Origin: Micropterix aruncella
Taxonomy: Eukaryota; Arthropoda; Insecta; Lepidoptera; Micropterigidae
Assembly (NCBI GenBank): GCA_944548615.1
Contig: OX155973.1
Location: 5,309,155 to 5,373,154 of the forward strand
Length of the DNA: 64,000 nt
Direction of reading: 5' to 3'
The translations under genes were made by a program, and so were the position numbers. The notes beneath the pieces were generated by a model. It worked only from the letters and a program-made list of their open reading frames with translations. It was not told where the DNA came from and searched no databases. Below are positions 43,695 through 54,744 of this stretch, piece by piece. Numbering within the stretch: the first letter of the stretch is position 1; each line of letters starts with the position of its first letter.

Positions 43695-44074
43695 ATACTA
43701 TAAGTTTTTTAACATAATAACAGGTGTCTTAAGCTGTGCCTGCCAGTATTTATTTAGAAATATTTCGTAACAGTTTGTATCTCATTATTATATTTTTTAA
43801 TGGCCTTCGTAATTATTGTTATCTGTTTGATATACTTTCTGTTTTACTTGAGAATTTTAATTTCATTTTAGTAGTTGTGTCGTTAGATTACTGTTGAGGT
43901 ACACTGTTGCTGATATTTTTGGAAAAAATAAGTAAGTCCAAGATTTTTTATTATTTAGATACTTTGCTAATATGCCAGACGGTCTCAGGCATGTGCGCGT
44001 TTTTTCCCTCCCCTTTTCCTCGGTCTCTGAATAAGACTGTTAAACTCTAAAATCACATTTGAATGCCACGCCGC
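43695..44074. other. AT-rich, no feature seen
   Basis: No ORF or terminal repeat recognised outside the arm boundary. A short GC patch lies at 43980-44030. Confidence 0.35.
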
Positions 44075-45525
44075 GCGTCTAGAGCTGTCAACTACACCGG
44101 GAAACCTGTCACCACAGGAAGTCTTGGGATGACAACGGTCCACTGTCTATTTACGCCTCTCGCCCGTCAGAGGCCAACAGATGCACCAGGAAAGGTACCC
44201 AGCGGGCAGCCTCGCCTTCTGCCTACCAGTTTGGAAGGATATCTTCGTCTGAAATAAACCATCACGATATCTCCTACCTCCTGACTGGTTACAGGATCGA
44301 GGTCGCTTGCACGATCCTCCCCCTTACGTAGCGGTAATACGGTGTCTACCAATTCTATCGCAGACCACGGCATTCTTTGACCGACTCTTCATCCGGGATC
44401 GGTGATAGAATGGTCGTGTCAAGAGCAGTTGCCGTAAGGTTAACAACTACCCCCTCTTGATTGAAGACTTGGAATGAAAACAATCCACTGTTTAGTTACG
44501 CTACTCGCCCGTAAGAGACCAACGCCTTACCGCGAGATAACAAGGTTAATATCACCCAGCAGACCGACACTCGCGCTCTTACTTCCAGTTTCGACCAGAT
44601 TTTTCCGGTCTCCCGACTGGTTATAGGTTTAAGGTCGCTTGCGCGGTCCTCTCCCTAACATAGCGGTGATACGGTGTCTACCGAATCTATCGCGGACTAC
44701 GGCATCCTTTGCCCGGCTGTTCACCCGGTATCGGGTAGCCGATGGTCGTTTCAAGAGCAGTTGCCATAAGGTCAACAACTACTCCCGCTCTATAGGAAAC
44801 ATTACTGTTTCCGGACTCCCCCGGCTGTTAGTCGAAATACACAATCTGGAGCTGATGGGCCCTGTTGCAGTTTGGCCACTAAGACCAATGTGTAGGGTCG
44901 GCCAAACGCACGGGTCAACATCAACACCCATCCGGCCTCCACGCAGAAGTGCGAGCCCGGGTAGGACTCTGGCCTGCGGGCCAGTTTCCCCTATTAGGAG
45001 CCAACCTTGGGGCGTTCCTGGACGGTTTGCCCATCTTGCGGCGTCAGCCTATCGATTGTGCATTCCGACCGACAGCCGGCGGTGTCTGGAAACAGTATTG
45101 TTTCCTATAGAGCGGGGATAGTTGTTGACCTTGTGGCAACTGCTCTTGAAACGACCATCGGCTACCCGATACCGGGTGAACACCCGGGCAAAGGATGCCG
45201 TAGTCCGCGATAGATTCGGTAGACACCGTATCACCGCTAAGTTAGGGAGAGGACCGCGCAAGCGACCTTAAACCTATAACCAGTCGGGAGACCGGAAAAA
45301 TCTGGTCGAAACTGGAAGTAAGAGCGCGAGTGTCGGTCTGCTGGGTGATATCAACCTTGTTATCTCGCGGTAAGGCGTTGGTCTCTTACGGGCGAGTAGC
45401 GTAACTAAACAGTGGATTGTTTTCATTCCAAGTCTTCTACGCTCACCTCGCGGGAGATAGAACGACCTAATATCGTTAAAACTTCCTGAGGTGACGGGTT
45501 CGCCCGTTTTAGTTGACAGCTCTAG
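44075..45525. repeat. Foldback element with 384/385-bp inverted arms
   Basis: The arms 44463-44846 and 45053-45437 are highly similar inverted copies around a 206-bp loop. The outermost segments, 44075-44115 (AGAGCTGTCAACTACACCGG) and 45485-45525 (complement ending TTGACAGCTCT), are also inverted. Left of the left arm, 44116-44460 is another diverged copy of the arm in direct orientation. ORFs of up to 160 codons come from the repeat itself and have no known homology. A relative is 34840-35700. Confidence 0.85.
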
Positions 45526-45990
45526 TTGCACACAGACAGAAGGATGCGAGGCTACACAAGCGGAGCCGAATAAACCAGAACGACCGAACGTCAAGCGACA
45601 GTCGGTATTTATGTACATAGCTGATTAGGTGCGCGAGTAATTCGCGTTTGTTTTCTTTTTTAACAACTACTCTTTCAAACGTGTCACTATAGTTATTAGT
45701 TGATGTGGTAAAAGATTATTTCGCGGAAAGGAAAGCTAGACGAAAAGCTGTAGCAAAATTAGTTTAAAGAAATGCTGGGACCAAGGATTAAAGGCGTGTT
45801 TAGGCTGGCTTATGCGGTATCTGTCTGTCTGTATGTATTCTATGTTAATGTCACACCATACATAAGGACATTGATTAACAAATACATAGTTAAAGAGTGA
45901 TTTTTGAAGAGTTTTTATTCACGGAAACATGCGAAATTAAAAACAATGTCAATAAAATCTAAAACTTAGTGAGAAAGTATAGTTATAATA
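45526..45990. other. No gene recognised
   Basis: Mixed sequence, AT-rich, with CTGTCTGTCTGTATG near 45823. Nothing assignable. Confidence 0.35.
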
Positions 45991-45997
45991 TGGTTAT

Positions 45998-46520
45998 TTA
46001 TAATCCAGCAATTGTGGACGCAATATCATAAAAGTCGTCCAGTTTGTAAAGGGCATGTTTGACTAACTGATTGTTCAAGCAGATTTTATATGCTGCCATC
46101 TCAAGTCTTCTCGTCGATGACGGCAAAGCATTGAACAATTTAAAACTAATATATAAAAATGTTTTTTGATATTTAGTCAAGCGTACTTTAGTCAATAGCA
46201 CATTGTTTTTATGTCGCGTATTATGGCTATGTCGAGTGGAGTGAAGCTCGCAATTTAAAAGATTCTCTTTGGCGTATAAAAGGCACTGATATATGTACAT
46301 GGACGACATGGTAAGGATACCAGCTTTAATAAAATAAGGGGCGCAATGTGTTTCTCTGCTTACACCAAAAATTGTCCTAACGGCTTGCTTTTGCAGCACA
46401 AAAACGCGATGGATATCGGTTGCATTACCCCATTGTAGTATCGCATAAGACATCTTTGAATGGAAGCAGGAGTGATACACACTGATCGCTGCATGTTCGC
46501 CAGCCTCTTGGTCTATTAAG
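45998..46520 (-). mobile_element. 5'-truncated LINE RT C-terminal fragment
   Basis: The minus strand is open for 160 codons: SYAILQWGNATDIHRVFVLQ, KQAVRTIFGVSRETHCAPYF, MSSMYIYQCLLYAKENLL, HNTRHKNNVLL and LFNALPSSTR. This is a typical LINE ORF2 C-terminus, same group as 20691-21163. No catalytic motifs remain. Confidence 0.78.
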
Positions 46521-47059
46521 TTTTTGACCCGGCTCTGAAAAATCGTAGATCAGGGGCTGCTGAGAGACACCGTTTTTTACAGTTTTAGAGTCAATAACAT
46601 TCAGTGTCGGATTAAGAAGCTAACGCAAGCTTAGTCACACATACTGTACACTGTATCTCCTGGCGTCTTTAGGGTATTGTTGTTGTGCTGCACCGATGCT
46701 GGGTTGAGGCAGCCGTTAAAGAGGCGAACGAATGGCCCTATTTAACTCATACTCGTTGTCTGTATAATGATGATTGTTCTGACTCCATTAATTTCTCCAA
46801 TGTTCCCAAGTGAAAGTCCACAACTCCGATCGAACTGAATTTATTGTATCCCTTTAATGTATGAGAAACACGGTACAAAGAAAGTGCAAGCGTTGCACAA
46901 TGCGCGCGAGCGATGCCAGCGGGAGAACTATGACGGCTGTCGGCCAAGCTGAGTGGCCAGACTGTGGGGGGAGAGACGTAAGGGCAGGCGGATGCGATGA
47001 CTGAATTATTTATCATAATGATGTGCCGTTACACATCCACATGTATTTACAAGGCCTCC
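46521..47059. other. No gene recognised
   Basis: Mixed composition, several short ORFs without family resemblance. Possibly the 3' region of another repeat. Confidence 0.3.
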
Positions 47060-47270
47060 GAAACCTTATGGCAATGTTATTTTGCTTATGTTCACTCCGT
47101 TTTGATGTATGGGACGCAGATGTGGGCGTGTGCGGCTGATCGCCGGAGTGCATTTACCCTACAAAAGCTGTTTACTGTGTGCTACGCATTCCGCGAGACA
47201 CTCCAGCTAAAGAAATGTTCCGATATCTAGAAATCCTGACCTTTCCATCCATTTATATTTATTAGTTTAT
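47060..47270 (+). mobile_element. LINE RT C-terminal fragment
   Basis: The plus strand reads CYFAYVHSVLMYGTQMWACA then ADRRSAFTLQKL, close to YVHSLLTYGAELWGRAADRQ of 20691-21163. A frameshift near 47225 leads to a LTFPSIYIY end. Truncated on both sides. Confidence 0.65.
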
Positions 47271-48412
47271 TAAATCACACAAAAAATGCATCGTTAGTAT
47301 TTACATTAAACATAGTTTCTGTCGCTCCTAACTAGGCAGAGCCTGTTCTAAGGAGGACACCAAAACAAATGATTATAAAAGTCAATCTTTCCAAACAAAA
47401 TTTCGGAATTAAATTAGTTTAAAAATTAAAGTTTCAGTAGAGAATAATTTCACAATTATAAATAGGTAATAATAAAAGTAAAATTTTAAAGAATAACAAT
47501 TAGTAATAGGTAGTAAATGAAAAAAAAATAATGAAAATATGTGTATAATAATTAAATGGATTATATATAAGTATATGTTTAGCAAAAAAAAATATTCTCT
47601 TAAAAAAGTCGTCATAAATGTACTTCTGTCTCTTTTTACACGACTGGCCGACAAAAAGAAGTATAATGTGTTCAGGGTTCATATATGTATGTTTTCCTTT
47701 TATTTATTCCACCATAACTTCTAAACGCTTGAACCGATTTCGAAGTGTGTGGTATTGTTAGAATCTTCATGTCATCCCGAGTGTCATAGGGTACTTTAAC
47801 TGTCTAAATATAATAATAATAATATAAAGTAAATAAAGTGGAAATGTCAATATATTTATACACATATATCGTGTCTGAAAGGTCTGATTGAGTACAATAA
47901 ATACATAAACCACAAATATTTCATAAAAAACATATGTAGTTCACTTTCTGTAACAGCAGTAGTGTTTTTTAATTCTTCTTTATATATTTACTTGTCTACC
48001 AAGCTTAATTACCCATAATGTAAGGCGATAATTTTGCTATTTTCTGCTTATTTCCAATATGATTTTACTTATAATATTAGCCATTCTTGGGCAAGAAAGC
48101 TGTAGTGACGTTGTCCCAAAGACGTTATCTAGACGTTTCGGTATTTTAAAGTTTCCTTGTAAACACCTGTTATCTCGTTGTTCTCCGTGATTCTCTATGT
48201 CTATATGTAGTAACGTTCCGGTCCCGATCTTCCCTACTGTGGTGTTGAGTTTCCCTTTCTGCTCGAAAAATGGCCTTCTTCACTAATTTCATATTGTATG
48301 TTGTACCTTTTCTTCGCCGATTTATATGCAGTAGTCGACTAGCATTATATTGTAATCTGATACCTAAAATTAAACTAATTAATGGTGTTCATTTGTCTTC
48401 GTTTATTTCTAG
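47271..48412. other. Upstream region of right gene; AT-rich with repeats
   Basis: 47320-47345 resembles the LINE 3' segment seen near 26840 and 62125. 47870-47990 aligns with 63176-63310 (ACCACAAATATTTCATAAAAA). 48140-48390 may contain upstream sequence of the right gene, but no promoter or 5' UTR exon could be fixed. An acceptor TTTATTTCTAG ends at 48412, so an upstream noncoding exon is expected. Confidence 0.4.
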
Positions 48413-48653
48413 GATATTATCCAGATGAAGACAAATGCACGCTTTATATTATTGTGCATATTGTTAACAGCGATATTGACACTTACGTTATTAAGATGGA
48501 AACGACAACTAGAAGCCATAGAAAATGGGAATTCAAAGGCAGCGCTTCTAAACTCATCGCGGCAAAATGTTGTACAAACAGAAAAAAGCGCCACCTATAA
48601 TGCTAGTAACGTCGACGCTAATGATAATAAGGGAACAACCGTACATGATAAAG
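48413..48653 (+). CDS. B4GAT1-like glycosyltransferase, first coding exon
   Basis: The exon follows an acceptor (TTTATTTCTAG) and has 12 bases of 5' UTR before ATG at 48425. It encodes MKTNARFILLCILLTAILTL and continues TLLRWKRQLEAIENGN. A six-residue basic tail, a hydrophobic signal anchor at residues 7-23 and a polar stem with N-glycosylation sites (NSS, NAS) are the plan of a type II Golgi glycosyltransferase. The donor GTCAGT follows 48653. The outgoing phase is 1, and the single G joins AA of the exon at 57241 to give Glu. Phase agreement across an 8.6-kb intron filled with transposons supports the model. The N-terminus of this family is poorly conserved, so the link rests on topology and phase. 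Confidence 0.72.
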
Positions 48654-48984
48654 GTCAGTGTGTTTATCACTATCATAATTTGCAGTACAGTCCATTGCAA
48701 ATATTGGAAGCATCCATTGTAGTACAAACCATTGCAAAGATTTTTCGACCCCCTCCCCCATGTCAACAGACGTAATCAGCTGCCTGACCCCCCTGCCCCC
48801 CCCCCTCCCCCACAAGATTACGTAATCAACCGAATTTGCGGAAAATGTGAATAATAGTGAACCCAGCATTTGTAAAGTGTTTGAAGACTCTTCCACAATG
48901 AGGCATAACTCCGGATCCTTCGTGCACTTTTTATATTTGTTTTTAAACTTCCCCACTCCTCATCGGCCCGCCGTTGTGTCTCTG

Positions 48985-50015
48985 GTCCCGAAAGATCTAT
49001 TGGACGTCTATTGGACGACAAACTGCAGTTTATTGATCATATCGACGCAATAACGAAAAAAGCATTTGGAATGTTGGGTTTCATTCTAAGGACCTCTAAA
49101 TCACTTTTTAATTTACACACTATTAAAACGCTTTACTATGCCTACGTCCGCCCGCATCTTGAATACTGCTCGCAAGTGTGGAACCCCTCATATGCCCATC
49201 CATAATAACAGAATCGAGCGCATCCAGACTAAATTTTTGAAATATTTAAACTATAGATTTTACTTCACATTTGACAATTCTTACGGCATCAACGTTCACC
49301 ACTCGTACAACTTTACTTCTTTGGCTGATCGAAGGATGTACCATGATCTAGTCTTCCTACATAAAATCATAAACAATAGATTTAACTGCATGGACTTGGT
49401 CCAGCTAATACTTTTCCGGACCCCATCAAGAACGACAAGACAGTCCTCATTATTTCACATTAGCCGTTGCAATAACAACTACATTAAAAACTCTTTCTTA
49501 AACCGTGTGTGTAGGGTTTACGATGATCGATACGCATCAATAGATATCTTCGCTGAATCGAACATTGGATTCAGAAATTTGTTAAAGAGGGCGATATTTA
49601 ATACTTAATATTTAAAATAGCTACCTATATTAATACTGCGATATTTAATACTTAATATTTTAAATACTTAATATTTAAAATCTACTGTTTGCACTTGTAC
49701 TTAATCATACCAACGTACCTGTCTCAACTTCAAATATCGTACTGGTAAATTTCTTAAATACGTGGACACCCATAAACATAATGTATTTATTTTTACTATG
49801 TTCCTCCTTCCCTTCCTGGTTCCTCCCTTCCTATCCTCCTTCTTTTCTCGTTTTTTTTCTTTCTCTTATCACCTAGATAATCTTGATGTTATCATTTAGT
49901 GGAAAATTGTCTCTGGTGTAACTTGTATATCTATCTTGTTTGGCTACTTACTTTTATACACTGTTATTTTCCTGAATAAAAGAAGATAAAAATAAAATAA
50001 AATAAAAATAAAGAA
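48985..50015 (+). mobile_element. 5'-truncated LINE, RT C-terminus with A-rich tail
   Basis: Coding runs from about 49005 to 49608: DDKLQFIDHIDAITKKAFGM, LGFILRTSKSLFN, YYAYVRPHLEYCSQVWNP, then after a frameshift near 49200 RIERIQTKFLKYL, LADRRMYHDLVFLHKIINNR and FHISRCNNNYIKNSFLNRV. This is a Jockey-group ORF2 C-terminus. A 3' UTR of about 380 bp and an AATAAAA-rich tail (49975-50015) follow. It lies in intron 1 of the right gene, in sense orientation. Confidence 0.83.
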
Positions 50016-50770
50016 GTGAAAACGCTTTGGTGTATGTACTGAGGAACTCCATGTGTAAATCCGCCATAGTTGATGCGCCACACGACCACGTTAATCTTTC
50101 TGCGATGGAGTTGGCACGTGCAGCGGCGCGCTAGTCCAGAGTTGCAGCCGCGACGCAGAGCGGCCACCGGCTTGCCAGCGCGCGCAGGAACAGGCCCGGC
50201 CGCCCGGGCGAGGCAACCGCAGACGAGCGCGTGGACTATCTACACACATCGCGAAGGGAATCTTCGTCGCGGCACTGCGCTATTTCGTCGCGGCACTGCG
50301 TAATTTGGTCTTGCCCAATTCTAGCGGCTGCACGAGAGAAATGGATGGATGCAGTGGGCGCGTGCGTTGGGCGCTCTCCGATTTGGTACCCGGATCTGGT
50401 CAGTTGTAGGAGCTGCTTCCAGTCGTTTGGCGAGTTTGTGGAGCACTGGGTGGCTTCTTGGGAAAGCATGAGGCCTCGGGATACCCCCCAGGGTATATCC
50501 TCTTGCTTGGTGGCGTGATTCGGCGGCTACTTCCAGCCCGAAGTGCCCGTCTTTGTGTCCGTCTCTTTACCGCCCCGAGGGGCTTTTCGTTCTTTGCAGG
50601 ATCCAGGGATTCCTCCCCCCGTGGCTGCTCCGAGACCTGCCCACGGACCGTGCGCCTCCAGCATCATCGTTCTGGAGCGTCCTCTACCCCGCTTACCGGC
50701 CCTAAATTTATGATATTTGTTGTTTTTTTTTCCTTTTGTAAATATGGTAAATTTAGTAATATTTTTGTGG
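50016..50770. other. GC/CpG-rich unassigned block
   Basis: 50090-50700 is markedly GC-rich. A frame at 50231-50518 contains AREKWMDAVGACVGRSPIWY and then a C..C pattern with W residues, which may be a transposon-derived piece but matches nothing I can name. A near-direct repeat TTCGTCGCGGCACTGCG occurs at about 50263 and 50284. Confidence 0.35.
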
Positions 50771-50987
50771 AATATAAGGACAAGCAAAGGAGTGTCATCA
50801 AAGATAATATAAAACAGTGATTAGTAACGTATGTTAACTCGATATCGAAGGGAGGAATGGAATATAAGGACAAGCAAAGGAGTGTCATCAAAGATAATAT
50901 AAAACAGTGATTAGTAACGTATGTTAACTCGATATCGAAGGGAGGAATGGAATATAAGGACAAGCAAAGGAGTGTCTCAGTTCTCGG
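50771..50987 (+). repeat. 90-bp tandem repeat, about 2.4 units
   Basis: AATATAAGGACAAGCAAAGG starts near 50770, 50860 and 50950. Each complete unit runs to ATATCGAAGGGAGGAATGG. The third is truncated after GGAGTGTC. A diverged single unit occurs at about 20575-20640. Confidence 0.88.
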
Positions 50988-52065
50988 GGCCAGCACTGAC
51001 GCCTGTAACTTCCTCAATGTATATCTGCCTTAATTGTGTCGCCCGTTATGATTTCGTTATTTTCTTCGCGCTATCCGATGGTATATTTGATTTGGAAAAA
51101 CGAAAACTTCTATTTCTTTTCTATTTATTCATATATTTTTAGAATAGCGCCGTTTTGGATGAATCCCATAAAGGACCGTGTTGGATGAGCCGCGAAATAA
51201 ATAAATACTTTTGTTAAATGTTTAGTATACCTCGACGAATCAAATAGACATTAGATAACGTTGCAAATTGTTATCTCATAATGAGAACGACAACAGCATT
51301 TATTACTTCGCAAACGCATTCAGGGTCAGGACGACCATTACTTTATTTGTTTAAAAAAACTTTATTGCACACACAATAGAGTACAACATGGTGGCCTATT
51401 GCCACGTGGCAATATATTTTGGCCATACCGCAAACTTAGAGTATACTTGCTTATGTATATTCTAAGACCGCAAGGGATATTGGTGATTACAGGTGGCAAA
51501 TTAATATATAAAAACAAAGATTTATTACTATAAATATTTATCGTTTGTGTAGCCGGAATACCTAAAGGGTTATTGGAAATATTGTACTTGGATGAAGTTG
51601 GATATTGTTATGAATGATTGTGCGATGTGTGCGGTGTGTGTATGTGTGTGTGTGGATCGTTTTTGGTATGCTTGTTTTTACATTTGATGAATAGATGTTC
51701 CCCACTTTCGACGAGGACATTGTAGGTTTACGGGATCTTTATCGCCGGCGAACGATCACCCTTCAACAAGTCATCATAAAAACAAAGCTTATACACCTAA
51801 AGATCATCTGATTTATTATTAAAAAAAAAACAAAGAAAAAAACAATGAAAATGCGCGGTATTTCGTCTCTTTATACTGGTTTAATTTTTATATATCGGAA
51901 AATTTTAAGGAAAAAGTTTTTTTTAAATTGAATTTTATTTTCTCACTTTGGTTTGACTTTTCCCACTTTCGCCTCTAAGCAGTGGTTGCATCAAGACCCT
52001 TTCGTGGATTTGATGTGAAAATTCCCTTATGTCGATATATGCCGGGATATAAAGAGATATTCATT
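50988..52065. other. Intron 1; LINE 3' end and TA-family relic
   Basis: 51345-51480 resembles the 3' UTR of a minus-strand LINE (TTTATTGCACACACAATAGA). 51690-51850 is a partial relative of the TA-bounded repeat (CGGCGAACGATCACCCTTCA). No gene. Confidence 0.4.
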
Positions 52066-52069
52066 AGCC

Positions 52070-52375
52070 TGTGGCGTCTTCACCACAACAGTTTGTAAAC
52101 CCGAAAGACTGGCCCGCAAAATAATCTTGGCATTCGCAAAGGCAGATTTTTTTGCCATTTGCAACGGCAGATAATGTTGCCATCGCAAGTACACGCAAAC
52201 ACAGCGGACAGACGGTTCGCTCATTCAGTTCATATTAAACCTTCTTACGGAGCACACACTGTGTTTCAATACCGGCTGCGCCGACCGCTCCCGTTGACCG
52301 CCGACGGTCACGGGGCGCGGCACTCGCGATTCAATCTAAATTAATGTGATTAGGTTCATAAGGCCTAAACTAATA
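52070..52375 (+). repeat. 5' LTR
   Basis: Starts TGTGGCGTCTTCACCACAAC and ends near GGCCTAAACTAATA. Compared with the 3' LTR it shows several percent divergence by eye (for example CCCGAAAGAC against CCCAGAGAC), so the insertion is not brand new. Confidence 0.93.
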
Positions 52376-52393
52376 TTGGTGACCCCGACGTGA
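52376..52393 (+). promoter_or_regulatory. Primer-binding site
   Basis: TTGGTGACCCCGACGTG lies directly after the 5' LTR. TGGTGACCCCGACGT is complementary to the 3' end I recall for tRNA-Trp; the tRNA identity is from memory. Confidence 0.75.
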
Positions 52394-53145
52394 TAGCAAA
52401 TAGGCTTCCAGATTTTTGGAAACAAGAACCAAAATTATATTTCGCACAGTTTGAAGCAGTGATCGCCGCACAGAAAGCCAGCGACGAGAACAAATATCAG
52501 ATGGTAGTTGCCAAACTGCAACTGGATGATTTAAGACAGGTGAGTGATATTATCACAAATCCACCACTGGAGAATAAATATGAAGCGATAAAAGCACCAC
52601 TGATTAGCGTGTACGTCGACTCAGAATTTCGGTCATTCCAAAAACTACTAAGCGAAATGGAGCTGGGAGATCAGAAACCATCTCAACTCCTAAGGCGTAT
52701 GAGAGATTTGGCAGGCACCAAAATGAATAACGAAGCATTACATGTCATGTGGGTTGGACACCTACCCAAACATGTCAGATCGATACTAGCAGTATCCGAG
52801 CAGAAGAGTCTTACAGAACTAGCCACATTGGCAGACACCATCATCGAGAATACTAGAGGAATGGACGAGATCGCTCAAGTTGATGAACAGCCATCAAATA
52901 GGAGACACTCGCCGACACGAGAGAAGAATATGGAAATGATCATCGCGGAATTGACAAGAAAAATTGATGATTTAACGACAACCGTCAATGGCATCAAAGC
53001 ATATCAACATCAACCGCGCAACCAACAGCGACAATCGCATGAAGGTTATCGATCACGCTCTCGTTCTGGAAGCAGACAGAATTATCAAAATAACAAAGAG
53101 AAGAGCAGACCACCAAACTGGAAATCATCACAGGTTCGGAGCTGA
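52390..53145 (+). CDS. gag polyprotein of the gypsy element (frameshifted end)
   Basis: 251 codons with no ATG at the start (GTG). It begins IANRLPDFWKQEPKLYFAQF and contains the capsid-like pattern LL..ME.GDQKPSQLLRRMRD, LAG..M, LHVMWVGHLPKHVRSIL and a K/R-rich C-terminus. LP..VR.IL and PS.LL..M are typical of CsRn1/Kabuki gag. The zinc-knuckle-like end (NHHRFGADAKKCTEPCAWKK) is found in another frame at about 53122-53194. A frameshift near 53120 therefore separates capsid and nucleocapsid. Structural protein of virus-like particles; this copy is defective. Confidence 0.85.
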   Translation: MIANRLPDFWKQEPKLYFAQFEAVIAAQKASDENKYQMVVAKLQLDDLRQVSDIITNPPLENKYEAIKAPLISVYVDSEFRSFQKLLSEMELGDQKPSQLLRRMRDLAGTKMNNEALHVMWVGHLPKHVRSILAVSEQKSLTELATLADTIIENTRGMDEIAQVDEQPSNRRHSPTREKNMEMIIAELTRKIDDLTTTVNGIKAYQHQPRNQQRQSHEGYRSRSRSGSRQNYQNNKEKSRPPNWKSSQVRS

Positions 53146-53154
53146 CGCGAAGAA

Positions 53155-53547
53155 GTGCACAGAACCATGTGCCTGGAAGAAGCAGGAAAACTAAATGCAG
53201 TGCAGCGAATTGAGGCACAGGCTGTCACTGCCCCTTCTAGTTATCGCCTCAACATCACTGACAAAATCAGTATAATAAATTTTTTAATAGACACAGGATC
53301 AGGTGTTTCGGTCATCCCTCGCGGAAAACAGAAGACAAGGGAAACGAGTACAAAACTATACACTGCTAATGGCACCGAGATACGCACTTACGGAGAACGT
53401 ACGTTCCGCATGAATCTCGGCCTGCGAAGAACGTATATCTGGAACTTTATTATCGCAGATGTTAAAATGGCTATTATAGGTGCCGATTTTCTCGCCAGAT
53501 ATAACATTTTAGTGGATTTAGGAAGACATCGACTCATCGACAATTAA
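53155..53547 (+). CDS. Retroelement aspartic protease
   Basis: 130 codons in the same frame as the capsid part. IINFLIDTGSGVSVIPRGKQ holds the DTG(S) active site of retropepsins. AIIGADFLARYNILVDL is the second, ILG-like conserved strand followed by the family's DFL. It would cut the gag-pol polyprotein. TAA at 53545-53547 separates it from the RT, which continues in the same frame, so the polyprotein has at least one nonsense mutation. Confidence 0.9.
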   Translation: MHRTMCLEEAGKLNAVQRIEAQAVTAPSSYRLNITDKISIINFLIDTGSGVSVIPRGKQKTRETSTKLYTANGTEIRTYGERTFRMNLGLRRTYIWNFIIADVKMAIIGADFLARYNILVDLGRHRLIDN

Positions 53548-54744
53548 ACAAATGTAACGACAATTGCTTCAGTCGATACATCCAACGAATCATCCATCAA
53601 ACTCATCAATGGAGATAATCCCTTCACTACATTACTTGAACAATTTCCGAATGTTACAAGACCGAACATACTACCAAATCACGAGGTCAAGCACAATGTC
53701 AAACATTATATAGAGACTAATGGACCTCCAGTATACGCGAGAGTGAGACCACTACCTCCTGACAAATATTCACTAGTTAAAAAGGAATTTCAAAACCGAA
53801 TAGACTTAAATATTTGTCGACCAAGCTCAAGCCAATGGGCAAGCCCATTGCATTGCGTCAAGAAGAAGAATGGAGACTTACGTTTATGTGGAGATTACAG
53901 GAGACTCAACAATATTACGGTACCAGATCGATTCCCGATTCCGAGACTACAGGACTTTACTTACATCCTCCACGGAACGAAGATATTTACAAAAATAGAC
54001 CTGGTACGCGCATTTAACCAAATACCCATAAACGATGACGATATAGCTAAAACTGTTATTATTACACCATTCGGCTTATTTGAGTACTTAAAATGTTCTT
54101 TCGGCTTACGCAACAGCGCGCAGACATTTCAAAGGTTTATGAACGCGGTGTTCCAAGGTCTAGAAAACGTGTTTTGCTATATTGATGACATTTTGATAGC
54201 GTCGAAAAACGAGCAAGAACACCAAGAACACGTAAAAATCGTATTAAAACGTCTGGACGACAACGGAATCACTATAAACGTCCAGAAATGTGAATTTAAT
54301 AAAACAATGGTAGAATATCTTGGTTACCAAGTGGACGAGACAGGCATCACGCCGCTTGCAGAACGGACGCAGGTCATCTCAGACTTCAGGAGGCCAGACA
54401 CCGAACAGCAGCTGCGACGATTTCTCGGCATGGTTAATTTCTGCCGCGAAAGCACTCCTCACGCTGCAAAGCATCAGGCTGAACTCAACAAATACCTGAT
54501 TGGAGCTAAAAAGAACGACAAGACAATAATCGAAAGGAACGATGCATCGTCACAAGCATTTCAAGAGTGCAAGCACGCAGTAAAAGCTACCATCACTCTC
54601 GCGCACTCAGCACCCGAAGCACAACTCTTTCTAGCTTCAGACGCTCCGGACACCGGGGTTGGCGTGACATTGCAACAAAAAATCGATGGTATACTTCAAG
54701 CGTTAGGATTTTTCTCTAAAAATCTCAATGAGACGCAACGCTAA
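53548..54744 (+). CDS. gypsy reverse transcriptase with start of RNase H
   Basis: The frame is open after the protease stop. The first ATG is at 53743. RT motifs occur in order: SSSQWASPLHCVKKKNGDLR, LCGDYRRLN, KIDLVRAFNQIP (catalytic D), FGLFEYLKCSFGLRNSAQTF, CYIDDILIAS (YIDD, residues 146-149 from that ATG) and QKCEF....VEYLGY. FL.SDAPDTGVG marks the beginning of the RNase H domain, ending at NLNETQR and a TAA (54742-54744). The RNase H catalytic set is incomplete, and no integrase follows. The RT palm itself has no stop or frameshift, so it was lost only recently. Confidence 0.93.
   Translation, partial: TNVTTIASVDTSNESSIKLINGDNPFTTLLEQFPNVTRPNILPNHEVKHNVKHYIETNGPPVYARVRPLPPDKYSLVKKEFQNRIDLNICRPSSSQWASPLHCVKKKNGDLRLCGDYRRLNNITVPDRFPIPRLQDFTYILHGTKIFTKIDLVRAFNQIPINDDDIAKTVIITPFGLFEYLKCSFGLRNSAQTFQRFMNAVFQGLENVFCYIDDILIASKNEQEHQEHVKIVLKRLDDNGITINVQKCEFNKTMVEYLGYQVDETGITPLAERTQVISDFRRPDTEQQLRRFLGMVNFCRESTPHAAKHQAELNKYLIGAKKNDKTIIERNDASSQAFQECKHAVKATITLAHSAPEAQLFLASDAPDTGVGVTLQQKIDGILQALGFFSKNLNETQR

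Noticed and set aside
44639..45261. 160-codon and 70-codon ORFs sharing peptide sequence
   Set aside because: They are the two arms of the foldback repeat read on opposite strands. The similarity is due to the DNA palindrome, not to a gene family.
50231..50518. 95-codon ORF with W and C residues as a host exon
   Set aside because: No consensus splice sites at matching phases in intron 1, and the phase of the exon at 48653 already fits 57241 directly.
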